The notes beneath the pieces are model-generated. The model saw nothing but the letters and a program-made list of their open reading frames with translations. It made no database searches and was not told where the DNA came from. From Solimonas soli DSM 21787 (GTDB lineage Bacteria; Pseudomonadota; Gammaproteobacteria; Nevskiales; Nevskiaceae): 64,000 bases of DNA. Position 1 is the first letter of the stretch, and every line of letters starts with the position of its first letter. Positions 50,058 through 58,344 of this stretch are shown piece by piece. The DNA lies in assembly GCF_000474945.1 (NCBI RefSeq), contig NZ_AXDW01000007.1, forward strand, positions 124,001 to 188,000. The letters run 5' to 3'. The translations under genes were made by a program, and so were the position numbers.

Positions 50058-50225
50058 AGGCCGCACAGCGCGCGCACCACTGCGACATCGAGGCCGGCAG
50101 CGCCTTTTTCGCTTGCGCCGTGATAAATCCGTGAGGCTAATGTCACAACGGCGGCGTGCCGCTTTGTCTAGACTGCGGAGCCGTCGGCGTTTTGCGCCGG
50201 CCTTCCACCAGGACAAGGGGACCTC

Positions 50226-50969
50226 ATGAAATCCGCAGTTCTCGCCGCGCTCGCCGCGGCCAGTCTCGTTGCAGCCGGCGCCGCCACCGCGGCGCTGTCG
50301 GCAGGCGATCAGTTCAATCTCGAGCAGATCCGTTCCGGCAGTCCGGGCGGCATCCGCGCGGCGTCGCAGAACATCGAAGCGGCGCATGCGGCACCGATCG
50401 AAGTCACCGACGCGCTCGCCGAAATGCTGCTGAAGAACCAGACGCAGAACAGCAACAGCTTCGTCGACGCGCTGTCCTGGGCTTGCAAGGCGCTGGCCGC
50501 CACCGGCAACAAGCGCTACTACACGACGCTCAAGCAGATCGACGACAACGCGCAGGCGCACAAAAAGACGCGCAAGTACTGCGGCAATGCCGCCGAGGCG
50601 CTCGGCGGCGCCGACGGCGAGCAGTACGCGCCCGGCATGGCGGCGAGCAGCGTCGCGGCACCGGCCGCCAAGGGCGGCGGGGCCGCCGCGGTGACGACGG
50701 CCGGCGACGGCAGCTTCAAGCCGATCACCGAAGTGAAGCCGGAAATGTCGCAGCAGCAGGCCTTCGCGATCGCCGGCCCGCCGACCTCGAGCAATGCGCA
50801 CGTTACCGGCAAGGCCTGGATCCCGTTCAACTTCAAGGGCAGCGATTCGTATCGCACGATCGCGCATTACAAGGGCCAGGGCCGCATCATCTTCTCGAAC
50901 ACCAGCGCCTACAGCACCGGCCAGCGCGTGCTCGAAGTGCAGATCGATCCGAACGAAACCGGCTACTGA
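50226..50969 (+). CDS. Exported protein of unknown function
   Basis: 247 residues with a cleavable signal peptide (MKSAVLAALAAASLVAAGAA). The first half is helical and resembles a HEAT-like fold (ALAEMLLKNQTQNSNSFVDA, then LSWACKALAATGNKRYYTTL). An Ala/Gly-rich linker (about 135-160) leads to a C-terminal domain, QQQAFAIAGPPTSSNAHVTG then KAWIPFNFKGSD, whose pattern is reminiscent of BamE/SmpA-type small domains. No family was recognised with certainty. A clear terminator follows, and the gene has its own 168-base upstream gap, so it is probably monocistronic. Confidence 0.7.
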   Translation: MKSAVLAALAAASLVAAGAATAALSAGDQFNLEQIRSGSPGGIRAASQNIEAAHAAPIEVTDALAEMLLKNQTQNSNSFVDALSWACKALAATGNKRYYTTLKQIDDNAQAHKKTRKYCGNAAEALGGADGEQYAPGMAASSVAAPAAKGGGAAAVTTAGDGSFKPITEVKPEMSQQQAFAIAGPPTSSNAHVTGKAWIPFNFKGSDSYRTIAHYKGQGRIIFSNTSAYSTGQRVLEVQIDPNETGY

Positions 50970-50990
50970 AACGCGCCGCGGCGCAAGGAC

Positions 50991-51020
50991 AAAGGGCGTG
51001 GCCGCGGCCACGCCCTTTTT
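50991..51020. terminator. Strong intrinsic terminator (works both ways)
   Basis: Arms AAAGGGCGTGGCC (50991-51003) and GGCCACGCCCTTT (51006-51018), two-base loop, TT following. The A-rich left side makes it bidirectional. It separates the exported protein gene from the convergent DUF4097 gene. Confidence 0.9.
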
Positions 51021-51040
51021 CGTTTGCGCCTGCGCTGCCT

Positions 51041-51916
51041 TCAGCGCCGCTCGAGGCGGATGTCGCCGCTGAAGGTGTGCAGGTCGATGTTGCCGCGGCC
51101 GCTGCCGAGCGTGGTCGACACCTTGCGGATCTCGCCGTCGTCGCGGTCGTCGCCGAAGCCGTTGCGCAGGGCGCCGCTGAAGGTCTTCATCGTCAGCCGC
51201 GCGTTCGGCGCCTTCGGCAGATGCAGCTCGATGTCGCCGGACAGCGTCTCGGCGCTGAGCGTGGCGGCGTCATCCAGGCTCAGGTCGAGATTGACGTCGC
51301 CCGACACGCTCTGCAGCGTGACGTCGCGGAAGCTGCCGCCCTGCACCGCCAGCTCGCCCGACACGGTCTCGGCCTTGAGCGTGCCGCGCACGCCGCTGGC
51401 GCGCAGATCGCCGCTCACCGAGTTGAGCGTGGTGTTGAACGACGGCGCCCTGACGGTCAGATCGCCGCTGACGGTGCTGGCGTTGATCTCGCCGCTGCCG
51501 ACGTCGAGCCGCACGTCGCCGCTGACGCTCTTGGCGGCGATCGCGCCGCTCATTTCGGCGACGCTGATGTCGGCGCTGACCGCGTCGAGCTGCAGCTGCG
51601 CCCGCGCCGGCACGCGCAACTCGAGATGCGTGTCGTCGACACTGCCGCGCACGCGGCTCGGATAGCGCACGTTGATGTTCAGCGTCTTGCCTTCGGCGCT
51701 GATGTCGAGCTTCTCGACGTCGGCGCCGAGCGTGCCGCTGATCGCGACTTCGTTGCGGTCCCAGCCATGCACGACGATCGAGCCGGCGATGTTGTTGACG
51801 CTGACCGTGCCGTCGTTCGCCAGCGGCCGCGTCTCGTTGATCGGCGAACCCTCGCGCGCCCAGGCCGGCACCACCATCAGCAAGCCGAGCAGCATCGCGC
51901 CTACATGTTTCTTCAT
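51041..51916 (-). CDS. DUF4097 beta-helix repeat protein, exported
   Basis: 291 residues with a signal peptide (MKKHVGAMLLGLLMVVPAWA). The mature protein is made of repeated short strands with the VSGD/SGD(I/L) theme: VSADISVAEMSGAIAAKSVS, TVSGDLTVRAPSFNTTLNSV and SVSGDVNLDLSLDDAATLSA, typical of DUF4097 domains that fold as right-handed beta-helices. The function is unknown; the genes often follow ECF sigma/anti-sigma pairs. The start at 51916 has GGAG seven bases upstream; an alternative ATGATG at 51946/51943 overlaps the anti-sigma stop. Confidence 0.85.
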   Translation of the reverse strand: MKKHVGAMLLGLLMVVPAWAREGSPINETRPLANDGTVSVNNIAGSIVVHGWDRNEVAISGTLGADVEKLDISAEGKTLNINVRYPSRVRGSVDDTHLELRVPARAQLQLDAVSADISVAEMSGAIAAKSVSGDVRLDVGSGEINASTVSGDLTVRAPSFNTTLNSVSGDLRASGVRGTLKAETVSGELAVQGGSFRDVTLQSVSGDVNLDLSLDDAATLSAETLSGDIELHLPKAPNARLTMKTFSGALRNGFGDDRDDGEIRKVSTTLGSGRGNIDLHTFSGDIRLERR

Positions 51917-51945
51917 AGCGAACTCCAGCATTTCCGTTTCCATCA

Positions 51946-52413
51946 TCAGGTGGCCTGCGCCGTCAGCAGGCGGCGCAACTCGTCGCTGCGCGCCTCGGTC
52001 GTCAGCAACAGGCGCCGCAGCGAGGCCGACTCCGGATCCTGCTGCAGCGCCTTGCGGATCTGCGTCTCCGAGCTGCGCGACAGCTGCAGATTGGCCTTGA
52101 CCAGCGCGCGGCTGCCGGGCACCGCCTGCAGGTTCGCCGCCGGCATCGCGGCGAACGCCGCGGTCGTCGACGGCGCCTCGGCCGGCGGCAGCGGCCGCAG
52201 CACGCCCATGCCGACCACCACCGCGACGCAGGCCGCGGCGGCAAGGCTCATCCAGGCATTCGCCGAGACCGCGCTTCTCGGCCGCGGCGCGATGCGCGCC
52301 TCGATGCCGGACCACAGGTCGCGGCCGGGTTCGAGGTCGACGCGCAGCTCGCGCAGGCCGGCGATCGGCGCCTCGACTTCGTCGTCCCGCGGCTCTTGGG
52401 TGTGGTGCCTCAT
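51946..52413 (-). CDS. Putative anti-sigma factor (single-pass membrane protein)
   Basis: 155 residues. A cytoplasmic N-terminus (MRHHTQEPRDDEVEAPIAGL, with LRVDLEPGRDLWSGIEARIA), one membrane helix (about 55-73, AWMSLAAAACVAVVVGMGVL), and a periplasmic helical tail. It lacks a recognisable ZAS zinc motif, but its position, size and overlap (ATGA) with the ECF sigma gene mark it as the partner that holds the sigma factor. The RDLWSGIEARI pattern is seen in such proteins. Function is inferred from context. Confidence 0.75.
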   Translation of the reverse strand: MRHHTQEPRDDEVEAPIAGLRELRVDLEPGRDLWSGIEARIAPRPRSAVSANAWMSLAAAACVAVVVGMGVLRPLPPAEAPSTTAAFAAMPAANLQAVPGSRALVKANLQLSRSSETQIRKALQQDPESASLRRLLLTTEARSDELRRLLTAQAT

Positions 52414-53126
52414 GACAGCCATTCCTTCATCAGTTTGCGGGCGCGGTGCAGCTGCGCCTTCGAGGTGCCGACGGCGATGCCGGTCAGCGCGGCGATCTCC
52501 TCGTGCGCGTAGCCCTCGATGTCGTACAGCATCAATACCGTGCGCGCGCCCTTCGGCAGCCTGGCCAGGGCGCGCTCCAGATCGAGACGATCGCCGAGGC
52601 GCTGCTGCGGATGCTCCGACGATGCGAAATCCGCGCCGCCTTGGTCGCCGGCCTCCCCGGCGGCGTCCTCGAACGTCACCCAGCGCTTCAGCAGACGATG
52701 CTCGCCGAGCACGAGATTGACGGTCAGCCGATGCAGCCAGGTCGCGAACTGCGCCTCGCCGCGAAAGCTGGCGAGCTTCTCCCAGGCGCGCACGAAAGCG
52801 TCCTGGGTGTATTGCTCGGCCTTGGCGCGGTCGCCGTCGACGAGCCGGACGCAGAGACCGAAGATGCGGCCGACATGACGACGGTACAGCTGCTCGAAAG
52901 CGCGCGCGTCGCCTTTCGTGGCGCGCTGCACGAGTGCTCCGTCGTCCGTCTCCGCGGCGCGCTGTTCGACCGCCTGCACGTCCACCCCCTGTCCGGCCAC
53001 CGGGCCGTCGCGACCGCGCAGCCTAGCACCGGCCTCGCCATCCGCCCGGCGCGGCCAGGGCAGCGCCGCGGCCGCGGGTGTCACGAGATCGTAGGTGCCC
53101 GCCGTCATGGTCGCCGCAATGTCCAT
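52410..53126 (-). CDS. ECF sigma-70 factor
   Basis: 238 residues. Region 2 is LYRRHVGRIFGLCVRLVDGD with the -10 recognition segment AEQYTQDAFVRAWEKLASFR and WLHRLTVNLVL. Region 4 is LARLPKGARTVLMLYDIEGY then AHEEIAALTGIAVGTSKAQL, the HTH that reads the -35 box. An unusual N-terminal extension of about 60 residues (Gly/Ala/Arg-rich) precedes region 2, so the real start may be internal, for example the ATG at 53108 or later. It overlaps the anti-sigma gene. Confidence 0.9.
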   Translation of the reverse strand: MDIAATMTAGTYDLVTPAAAALPWPRRADGEAGARLRGRDGPVAGQGVDVQAVEQRAAETDDGALVQRATKGDARAFEQLYRRHVGRIFGLCVRLVDGDRAKAEQYTQDAFVRAWEKLASFRGEAQFATWLHRLTVNLVLGEHRLLKRWVTFEDAAGEAGDQGGADFASSEHPQQRLGDRLDLERALARLPKGARTVLMLYDIEGYAHEEIAALTGIAVGTSKAQLHRARKLMKEWLS

Positions 53127-53192
53127 ATGTTGTGCTGCATAGATGCGGCGCCGCGGAAAAGCGTTTAAAAATGCCGCGCCGCCCCTGAACGA

Positions 53193-53873
53193 ATGCCCAT
53201 GCGCCGCCTGCCGCGCTTCCTCGACGTGATCCGCTCCGTGCTCGCCAGCACCGCCGCCGGCTGGCGCGGCACGCTGGCCCTGCACCCCGCCGGGCGGCAG
53301 CCGGCCGAGCCGCTGCGGCTCTACGACATCGAAGCCTGCCCGTACTGCCGGCTGGTGCGCGAGACGCTCAGCGAGCTCGATCTCGACGTGCTGGTCTATC
53401 CCTGTCCGGCCGCGGTCGCCGCCGGCGGCAAGGCGCAGTTTCCGCTGCTCGTCGATCCGAACACCGGCCGCACGCTCTACGAGTCGGCCGACATCGTCGA
53501 ATATCTGGCCGCCACCTATACCGGCCGCGCCGGCGGCCTGCGCGCACGCGCCTCGCGCGCCGCCGCGCAGCCGCTCGAGCTGTACAGCTTCGAGGCCAGC
53601 CCGTACTCGCGCCTGGTCCGCGAGCGGCTCTGCGAACTGGAGCTGCCGTATCTGCTGCGCAACGCCGGCAAGGGCCGGCTCAGCGACATGGGCGCGCCGT
53701 CCTGGCGCGATCGCGTGTTCAAGGGCGCCAAGGGCAGCAGCCGCAACCGCCGCGGCCTGCTCGAACGCAGCGGCCACGTGCAGCTGCCGTATCTGGTCGA
53801 TCCGAATACCGGCGCGGCGCTGTTCGAGTCCGCCGCCATCCTCGATCACCTCGACGCGCACTATGCCGCCTGA
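53193..53873 (+). CDS. Tandem glutathione S-transferase N-terminal domain protein
   Basis: 226 residues with two successive thioredoxin-fold GST-N domains and no GST-C domain. Domain 1 (about 40-110) has LRLYDIEACPYCRLVRETLS with a CPYC redox pair, cis-Pro QFPLLVDPNTG and ESADIVEYL. Domain 2 (about 128-224) has LELYSFEASPYSRLVRERLC with SPYS instead, cis-Pro QLPYLVDPNTG and ESAAILDHL. The first is a possible glutaredoxin-like active site while the second has lost both Cys residues. It overlaps the GNAT gene by 11 bases. Confidence 0.85.
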   Translation: MPMRRLPRFLDVIRSVLASTAAGWRGTLALHPAGRQPAEPLRLYDIEACPYCRLVRETLSELDLDVLVYPCPAAVAAGGKAQFPLLVDPNTGRTLYESADIVEYLAATYTGRAGGLRARASRAAAQPLELYSFEASPYSRLVRERLCELELPYLLRNAGKGRLSDMGAPSWRDRVFKGAKGSSRNRRGLLERSGHVQLPYLVDPNTGAALFESAAILDHLDAHYAA

Positions 53874-54456
53874 GACGACGACGCGCGTGCGCGAGCCGGT
53901 CACCACCTGGTATCTGGAGATGCGCGCGCCCGGCGCGCTGCGCCGCGCCCGCGTGCCGCAGCCGGCGCCGCCGATCCTGCGCGCCGCGCAGGCGCTGCCG
54001 ATGTTCAGCCGCTTCCTGTACACCGCCGTCGGCGGCCACTGGCACTGGCGCGATCGCCTCGGCTGGTCGTATGCGCGCTGGATGCGCTGGCTCGATCGCC
54101 CGGAGCTGCAGACCTGGGTGATGTACGTCGACGCCACGCCGGCCGGTTACATCGAACTCGAGAAACAGGCCGGCGACGACGTCGAGATCGCCTACTTCGG
54201 CCTGATGCGCGAATTCACCGGCCGCGGTCTCGGCGGCCATCTGCTGAGCGTCGGCATCGAGCGCGCCTGGGAGCTGGGCGCGCGTCGCGTCTGGGTGCAC
54301 ACCTGCACGCTCGACGGGCCGCACGCGCTCGCCAACTACGAAGCGCGCGGCCTCGTGCGCTACCACGAGGAGACGAAGATCGTCGAACGGCCGGCGGCAC
54401 CGGACGGGCCGTGGCCGGGCTGGGACGACGAGGACGCCGGCCGTGGCGGCGGCTAG
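53863..54456 (+). CDS. GNAT family N-acetyltransferase
   Basis: 197 residues with the acetyl-CoA-binding GNAT core: strand 4 VEIAYFGLMREFTGRGLGGH, where REFTGRGLGGHLL is the Q/RxxGxG/A pyrophosphate loop, then RVWVHTCTLDGPHALANYEA as motif B. The substrate is unknown. The last residues are Gly/Asp-rich. It overlaps the tandem GST gene and is itself overlapped by the LysE-type gene, so the three are coupled. Confidence 0.85.
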   Translation: MPPETTTRVREPVTTWYLEMRAPGALRRARVPQPAPPILRAAQALPMFSRFLYTAVGGHWHWRDRLGWSYARWMRWLDRPELQTWVMYVDATPAGYIELEKQAGDDVEIAYFGLMREFTGRGLGGHLLSVGIERAWELGARRVWVHTCTLDGPHALANYEARGLVRYHEETKIVERPAAPDGPWPGWDDEDAGRGGG

Positions 54457-55096
54457 CGGCCTGGCGGTATTCGGCGCCGTCGCCGCCGCGCACGCGCTCG
54501 GCGTCGCCAGCCCGGGCCCGGACTTCGCGATCGTCACGCGCCAGTCGCTCGCCTACGGCCGCGCCGCCGGCGTGTGGACGGCGGCCGGCATCGGCAGCGG
54601 CATCGTCTTCCACGTCGCCTATGGCCTGTTCGGGCTCGGCTGGCTGCTGCGCACCTGGCCGGCGGCCTTGAACGGCATCGCGCTGGCCGGCGCCGGCTTC
54701 CTGATCTGGATCGGCGCCCGGGCGCTGCGCGCGCAGCCGCTGACCGAAGCCGGCGACGACGCCACGCGCGCCGCGCCGGGCGGCTGGCGGCGCAGCTACG
54801 CGATCGGCCTCGTCACCAACGTCCTCAATCCGAAGGCGACGCTGTTCTTCGTCGCCCTGTTCAGCACCGTGGTCAGCACGCCGATGTCGACAACACTGAT
54901 GCTCGCCCTCGGCCTCTGGCTGCCGCTCGCCACCTTCGGCTGGTTCGCGAGCCTCGCCCTGCTGCTGTCGCACGCCGGACTGCGCCGCGCGCTGCGCCGT
55001 CACGCGCATCGCCTCGACCGGGCGATGGGCGCCGTGCTCGTTTCGCTAGGCATTTTCGTCTGCGTGCGCACGCTGGGCGCGTGGTTCTATCGCTGA
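54443..55096 (+). CDS. LysE/RhtB family amino-acid exporter
   Basis: 217 residues with six hydrophobic segments. The N-terminal signature ASPGPDFAIVTRQSLAYGRA and the later IGLVTNVLNPKATLFFVALF are characteristic of the RhtB/LysE family, which exports amino acids or homoserine lactone-like compounds by proton antiport. It starts with GTG at 54443 within the GNAT gene end (14-base overlap). Confidence 0.9.
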   Translation: MAAASGLAVFGAVAAAHALGVASPGPDFAIVTRQSLAYGRAAGVWTAAGIGSGIVFHVAYGLFGLGWLLRTWPAALNGIALAGAGFLIWIGARALRAQPLTEAGDDATRAAPGGWRRSYAIGLVTNVLNPKATLFFVALFSTVVSTPMSTTLMLALGLWLPLATFGWFASLALLLSHAGLRRALRRHAHRLDRAMGAVLVSLGIFVCVRTLGAWFYR

Positions 55097-55144
55097 GGTA
55101 CGGCGAGCACGGATGGTGCGAGATCGGCCCGCGCGGCAGGCGGA

Positions 55145-55762
55145 TTAAGGCCGGGGCTTGGAGATGGCGCGCCAGAGCATCTCGAACAGGGGATTCGCCT
55201 GCGCCACCAGCGAGTCCTTCATGCCGCGATGCACGTGCATCTGGATGACGCGCGCCAGCGTGCCCATGATGAAGTCGAGCACGTACTTCTCCTCGACCTC
55301 GTCGGTGATCACGCCTTTCTCGCGGCCTTCGCGCAGCACCTTCATGAAGGTGCCGAACAGCTGCGGATTGTCGAACTGCTCGTGCTTGCGCCAGGTGTTG
55401 ACGTAGACCGAGCTCATCTGCATCTGCATGAGCTTGGGATTGCGTTCGTAGAAATCGAGGCACACCCAGAACACCTTGCGCAGGCGCTCCTTGTAGTCCT
55501 CGATGCCCTGCAGGTGGTCGAGCATGCGCGCCGCGAGCTTGCCGAGCCAGGCGTCGAGGCTGACGAACAGCAGCGCTTCCTTGCTGCCGTAGTACTTGTA
55601 GATGGTCTGCAGCGAGACGTTCGCCGCCCGCGCGATTTCGATCAGCCCGACGCGATGGAACTCGCGCTCGGCGAAGACCTCGAGTACGGCCTGCTCGATA
55701 CGCGCCCTGGTGGCGGCGTCGAGCTGCGCGCGATCGGCGACCGCGGCATCGCTGCGTCGCAT
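55145..55762 (-). CDS. TetR family transcriptional regulator
   Basis: 205 residues. The N-terminal HTH is complete: RIEQAVLEVFAEREFHRVGL then IEIARAANVSLQTIYKYYGS and KEALLF. The C-terminal ligand-binding region includes FYERNPKLMQMQMSSVYVNT and HVHRGMKDSLVA. It is divergent from fadE. Two near-identical 14-bp palindromes lie between them (55801-55814 and 55949-55962), so it probably represses itself and fadE in response to an acyl-CoA ligand. Confidence 0.92.
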   Translation of the reverse strand: MRRSDAAVADRAQLDAATRARIEQAVLEVFAEREFHRVGLIEIARAANVSLQTIYKYYGSKEALLFVSLDAWLGKLAARMLDHLQGIEDYKERLRKVFWVCLDFYERNPKLMQMQMSSVYVNTWRKHEQFDNPQLFGTFMKVLREGREKGVITDEVEEKYVLDFIMGTLARVIQMHVHRGMKDSLVAQANPLFEMLWRAISKPRP

Positions 55763-55800
55763 GTCTCTGCTCCTGTAGGACCTCGTTCACCGGCAATTCA

Positions 55801-55814
55801 GTAATGCTTGTTAC
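55801..55814. promoter_or_regulatory. Candidate TetR operator, site 1
   Basis: GTAATGCTTGTTAC: half-sites GTAA and TTAC around TGCTTG, 39 bases upstream of the tetR start codon. The same outer pattern (GTAAT, four bases, RTTAC) recurs at site 2. Confidence 0.6.
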
Positions 55815-55948
55815 GGCTTTTTCCGCAGCGCGCCATACGCTATGGTATTGCCCCACGCCGCGCGGCCCCGATGGGCATTCCCGAGGCGCGCCACGCCGGT
55901 GGTGCAGCGCAAACCGGCGTGCGCGGGGCGTCTGCCTCGAAGCGAATG

Positions 55949-55962
55949 GTAATTATGATTAC
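55949..55962. promoter_or_regulatory. Candidate TetR operator, site 2
   Basis: GTAATTATGATTAC, extended to a perfect 16-bp inverted repeat GGTAAT/ATTACC around TATG (55948-55963). It lies 57 bases before the fadE start codon in DNA that is unusually AT-rich for this genome. Confidence 0.65.
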
Positions 55963-56019
55963 CTTTGCCTGCAAGCGCCCGCGACGACACGATTTCATTT
56001 CGACGATGTGGAGGTAGCC

Positions 56020-58275
56020 ATGTTCAGCGCCCTGATGAAGTGGATGCAGGCCAGGAAGATCCTGCCGCAGATTTCCGACACCGAGCGCCAGGCGCTCGAA
56101 GCCGGCTCGGTATGGATCGACGGCCAGTTCTTCGGCGGCAAGGCCGACTTCGAGAACATCCTCGCGCAGCCCTACGGCCGGTTGACTGCCGAGGAGCAGG
56201 CCTTTCTCGATGGCCCGGTCAACGAGCTGCTGGCGATGTTCGACCGCTACGAGATACAGCGCACCAAGCGCATTCCCGACGAGGTGATCGAGTTCATCAA
56301 GAAGAAGGGCTTCATGTCCTTCCTGATTCCGAAGCAGTACGGCGGCCTCGAGTTCTCGACCCTGGCGATCTCGACGATCATGGCCAAGCTCGGCGGCTAC
56401 AACGCGACCATCGGCACCTTCGTCGTCATCCCGAATTCGCTGGGCGCCGCCGAGCTGCTGAAGCACTACGGCACCGAGGCGCAGAAGCAGGCCTATCTGC
56501 CGAAGCTCGCCAGCGGCGAGTACGTACCCTGCTTCGGCCTGACCGAACCGACGGCCGGCTCCGACGCGGCGAGCATCAAGGCCGAAGGCGTCGTGTTCCG
56601 CGATAGCGACGGCCAGCTCAAGATCCGCATGAACTTCCGCAAGCGCTACATCACGCTCGCGCCGATCGCCAATCTGGTGACGCTGGCCTGCCGTCTCAAG
56701 GACCCGGACAATCTGCTCGGCAAGGGCGAGGACGTCGGCATCAGCTGCGTGATGATCCACAAGGGCACGCCGGGCTTCACCAGCGGCGATCACCACGATC
56801 CGATCGGCGATCCGTTCTACAACGGTCCGCTGCTCGGCAAGGACGTGGTCGTGCCGGTCGACAACATCATCGGCGGCGTCGACTATGCCGGCCAGGGCTG
56901 GCGCATGCTGATGGAGCAGCTCGCCGGCGGCCGCATGGTCTCGCTGCCGGCCGGCGCGGTCGGCGCTGCGCGCGTCGCCGCGACCACGGTCGGCGCGTAC
57001 TCGATCGTGCGCCAGCAGTTCGGCATCTCGATCGGCCACATGGAAGGCGTCGAAGACAAGATCGGCAAGATCGCGGCGCTGTCGTACATGATGGAAGGCG
57101 CGCGCGTGTTCGGCTGCACGGCGGTCGACCACGGCATCCAGCCGCCGGTCGTGTCCTCGGTGATGAAGGCCTACACGACCGACATCAGTCGCCAGCTGGT
57201 CACCGACGCCATGGACGTGTTCTCCGGCGCCGGCGTCATGCAGGGACCGAACAACATCCTTGGCATGGCCTACAAGTCGGCGCCGGTGTCGATCACCGTC
57301 GAAGGCGCCAACATCATGACGCGCACGCTGATGATCTTCGGCCAGGGCGCCACGCGCTGCCATCCGTATGCGCTCAACGTCGTGCACGCGGTCGAGAACA
57401 ACGACGTGCCGAAGTTCCGCAGGAACCTGCTCGGCTGGATCGCGCATTTCATCGGCGGCATCGCCCGCGCCGAATGGCACTGGCTGACGCGCGGCGCCTT
57501 CATCAAGGTGCCGGACGTCGCGCCGGAGACGCGCAAGTACTACAAGCGCATCGGCTGGTCGGCGGCGCGCTTCGGCGTGCTGACCGACCTGGCGATGTTC
57601 GCGATCGGCGGCAAGCTCAAGGCGCGCGGCAAGCTGACCGGCCGCTTCGCCGATGCGCTGGCCTGGCAGATCCTGGCGATCGGCGCGCTGCGCCGCTTCG
57701 AGGCCGAAGGTCGCCGCAGCGAAGATCTGCCGCTCGTGCAGTACGCCTGCGAGTACGCGCTGGCGCAGACGCAGGAGGCCTTCGTCGGCATCTACGCGAA
57801 CTTCGACGGTCCGCTCGGCGCGCTGATGAAAACCATCATCGCCTTCGAGGTGCGCGCCAACCCGGTCGGCACGCCGCCGAAGGATGAGCTGTCGGCGCGC
57901 GCGGCGCGCACCATCCAGCAGTACGGCGCGCAGTACGAACGCCTCGCCGAGAACGTCTTCCTGCCGAGCGACGCCAGGCTCGGCATCGGCCGCCTGCTGC
58001 GCGCCTTCAAGCTGATCAGCCAGACGCAGGATCTGCACGAACGCGTCGTGCAGGCGCAGCGCGCCAGGAAGCTGCCGCGCGGCCATGCACCGGGCGAGAT
58101 CGCCGATCAGGCCGTGCAGGCCGGCGTCATCAACGCGAAGGAAGCGCAGCAGCTGAAGGACGCGCTTGCCGCACGCCTCGAGGCGATCGAAGTCGATGTG
58201 TTCACGCCGGAACAGTACTTCGGCGTGATCAACGACCAGGGCGGCGTCGAGTACCGCATGGCCGCCAACGGCTGA
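56020..58275 (+). CDS. fadE: Acyl-CoA dehydrogenase, FadE type
   Basis: A 751-residue FAD enzyme for the first step of beta-oxidation. It has the typical FadE blocks: FIKKKGFMSFLIPKQYGGLE, CFGLTEPTAGSDAASIKAEG (FAD/substrate binding), and MQGPNNILGMAYKSAPVSIT followed by VEGANIMTRTLMIFGQGATR, containing the region of the catalytic Glu. The C-terminal ACAD extension (DUF1974) is present. It is shorter than E. coli FadE (814), mainly because the N-terminal membrane part is reduced. GGAGG lies just before the ATG at 56020. It is probably repressed by the adjacent TetR protein. Confidence 0.94.
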   Translation: MFSALMKWMQARKILPQISDTERQALEAGSVWIDGQFFGGKADFENILAQPYGRLTAEEQAFLDGPVNELLAMFDRYEIQRTKRIPDEVIEFIKKKGFMSFLIPKQYGGLEFSTLAISTIMAKLGGYNATIGTFVVIPNSLGAAELLKHYGTEAQKQAYLPKLASGEYVPCFGLTEPTAGSDAASIKAEGVVFRDSDGQLKIRMNFRKRYITLAPIANLVTLACRLKDPDNLLGKGEDVGISCVMIHKGTPGFTSGDHHDPIGDPFYNGPLLGKDVVVPVDNIIGGVDYAGQGWRMLMEQLAGGRMVSLPAGAVGAARVAATTVGAYSIVRQQFGISIGHMEGVEDKIGKIAALSYMMEGARVFGCTAVDHGIQPPVVSSVMKAYTTDISRQLVTDAMDVFSGAGVMQGPNNILGMAYKSAPVSITVEGANIMTRTLMIFGQGATRCHPYALNVVHAVENNDVPKFRRNLLGWIAHFIGGIARAEWHWLTRGAFIKVPDVAPETRKYYKRIGWSAARFGVLTDLAMFAIGGKLKARGKLTGRFADALAWQILAIGALRRFEAEGRRSEDLPLVQYACEYALAQTQEAFVGIYANFDGPLGALMKTIIAFEVRANPVGTPPKDELSARAARTIQQYGAQYERLAENVFLPSDARLGIGRLLRAFKLISQTQDLHERVVQAQRARKLPRGHAPGEIADQAVQAGVINAKEAQQLKDALAARLEAIEVDVFTPEQYFGVINDQGGVEYRMAANG

Positions 58276-58344
58276 GGCGCGCCGGCAGGGCCGCGCCGTT
58301 CGTGGCGCGGCCCCGCCGCTGGTCGCATCACGGCGTTGGCGTCG

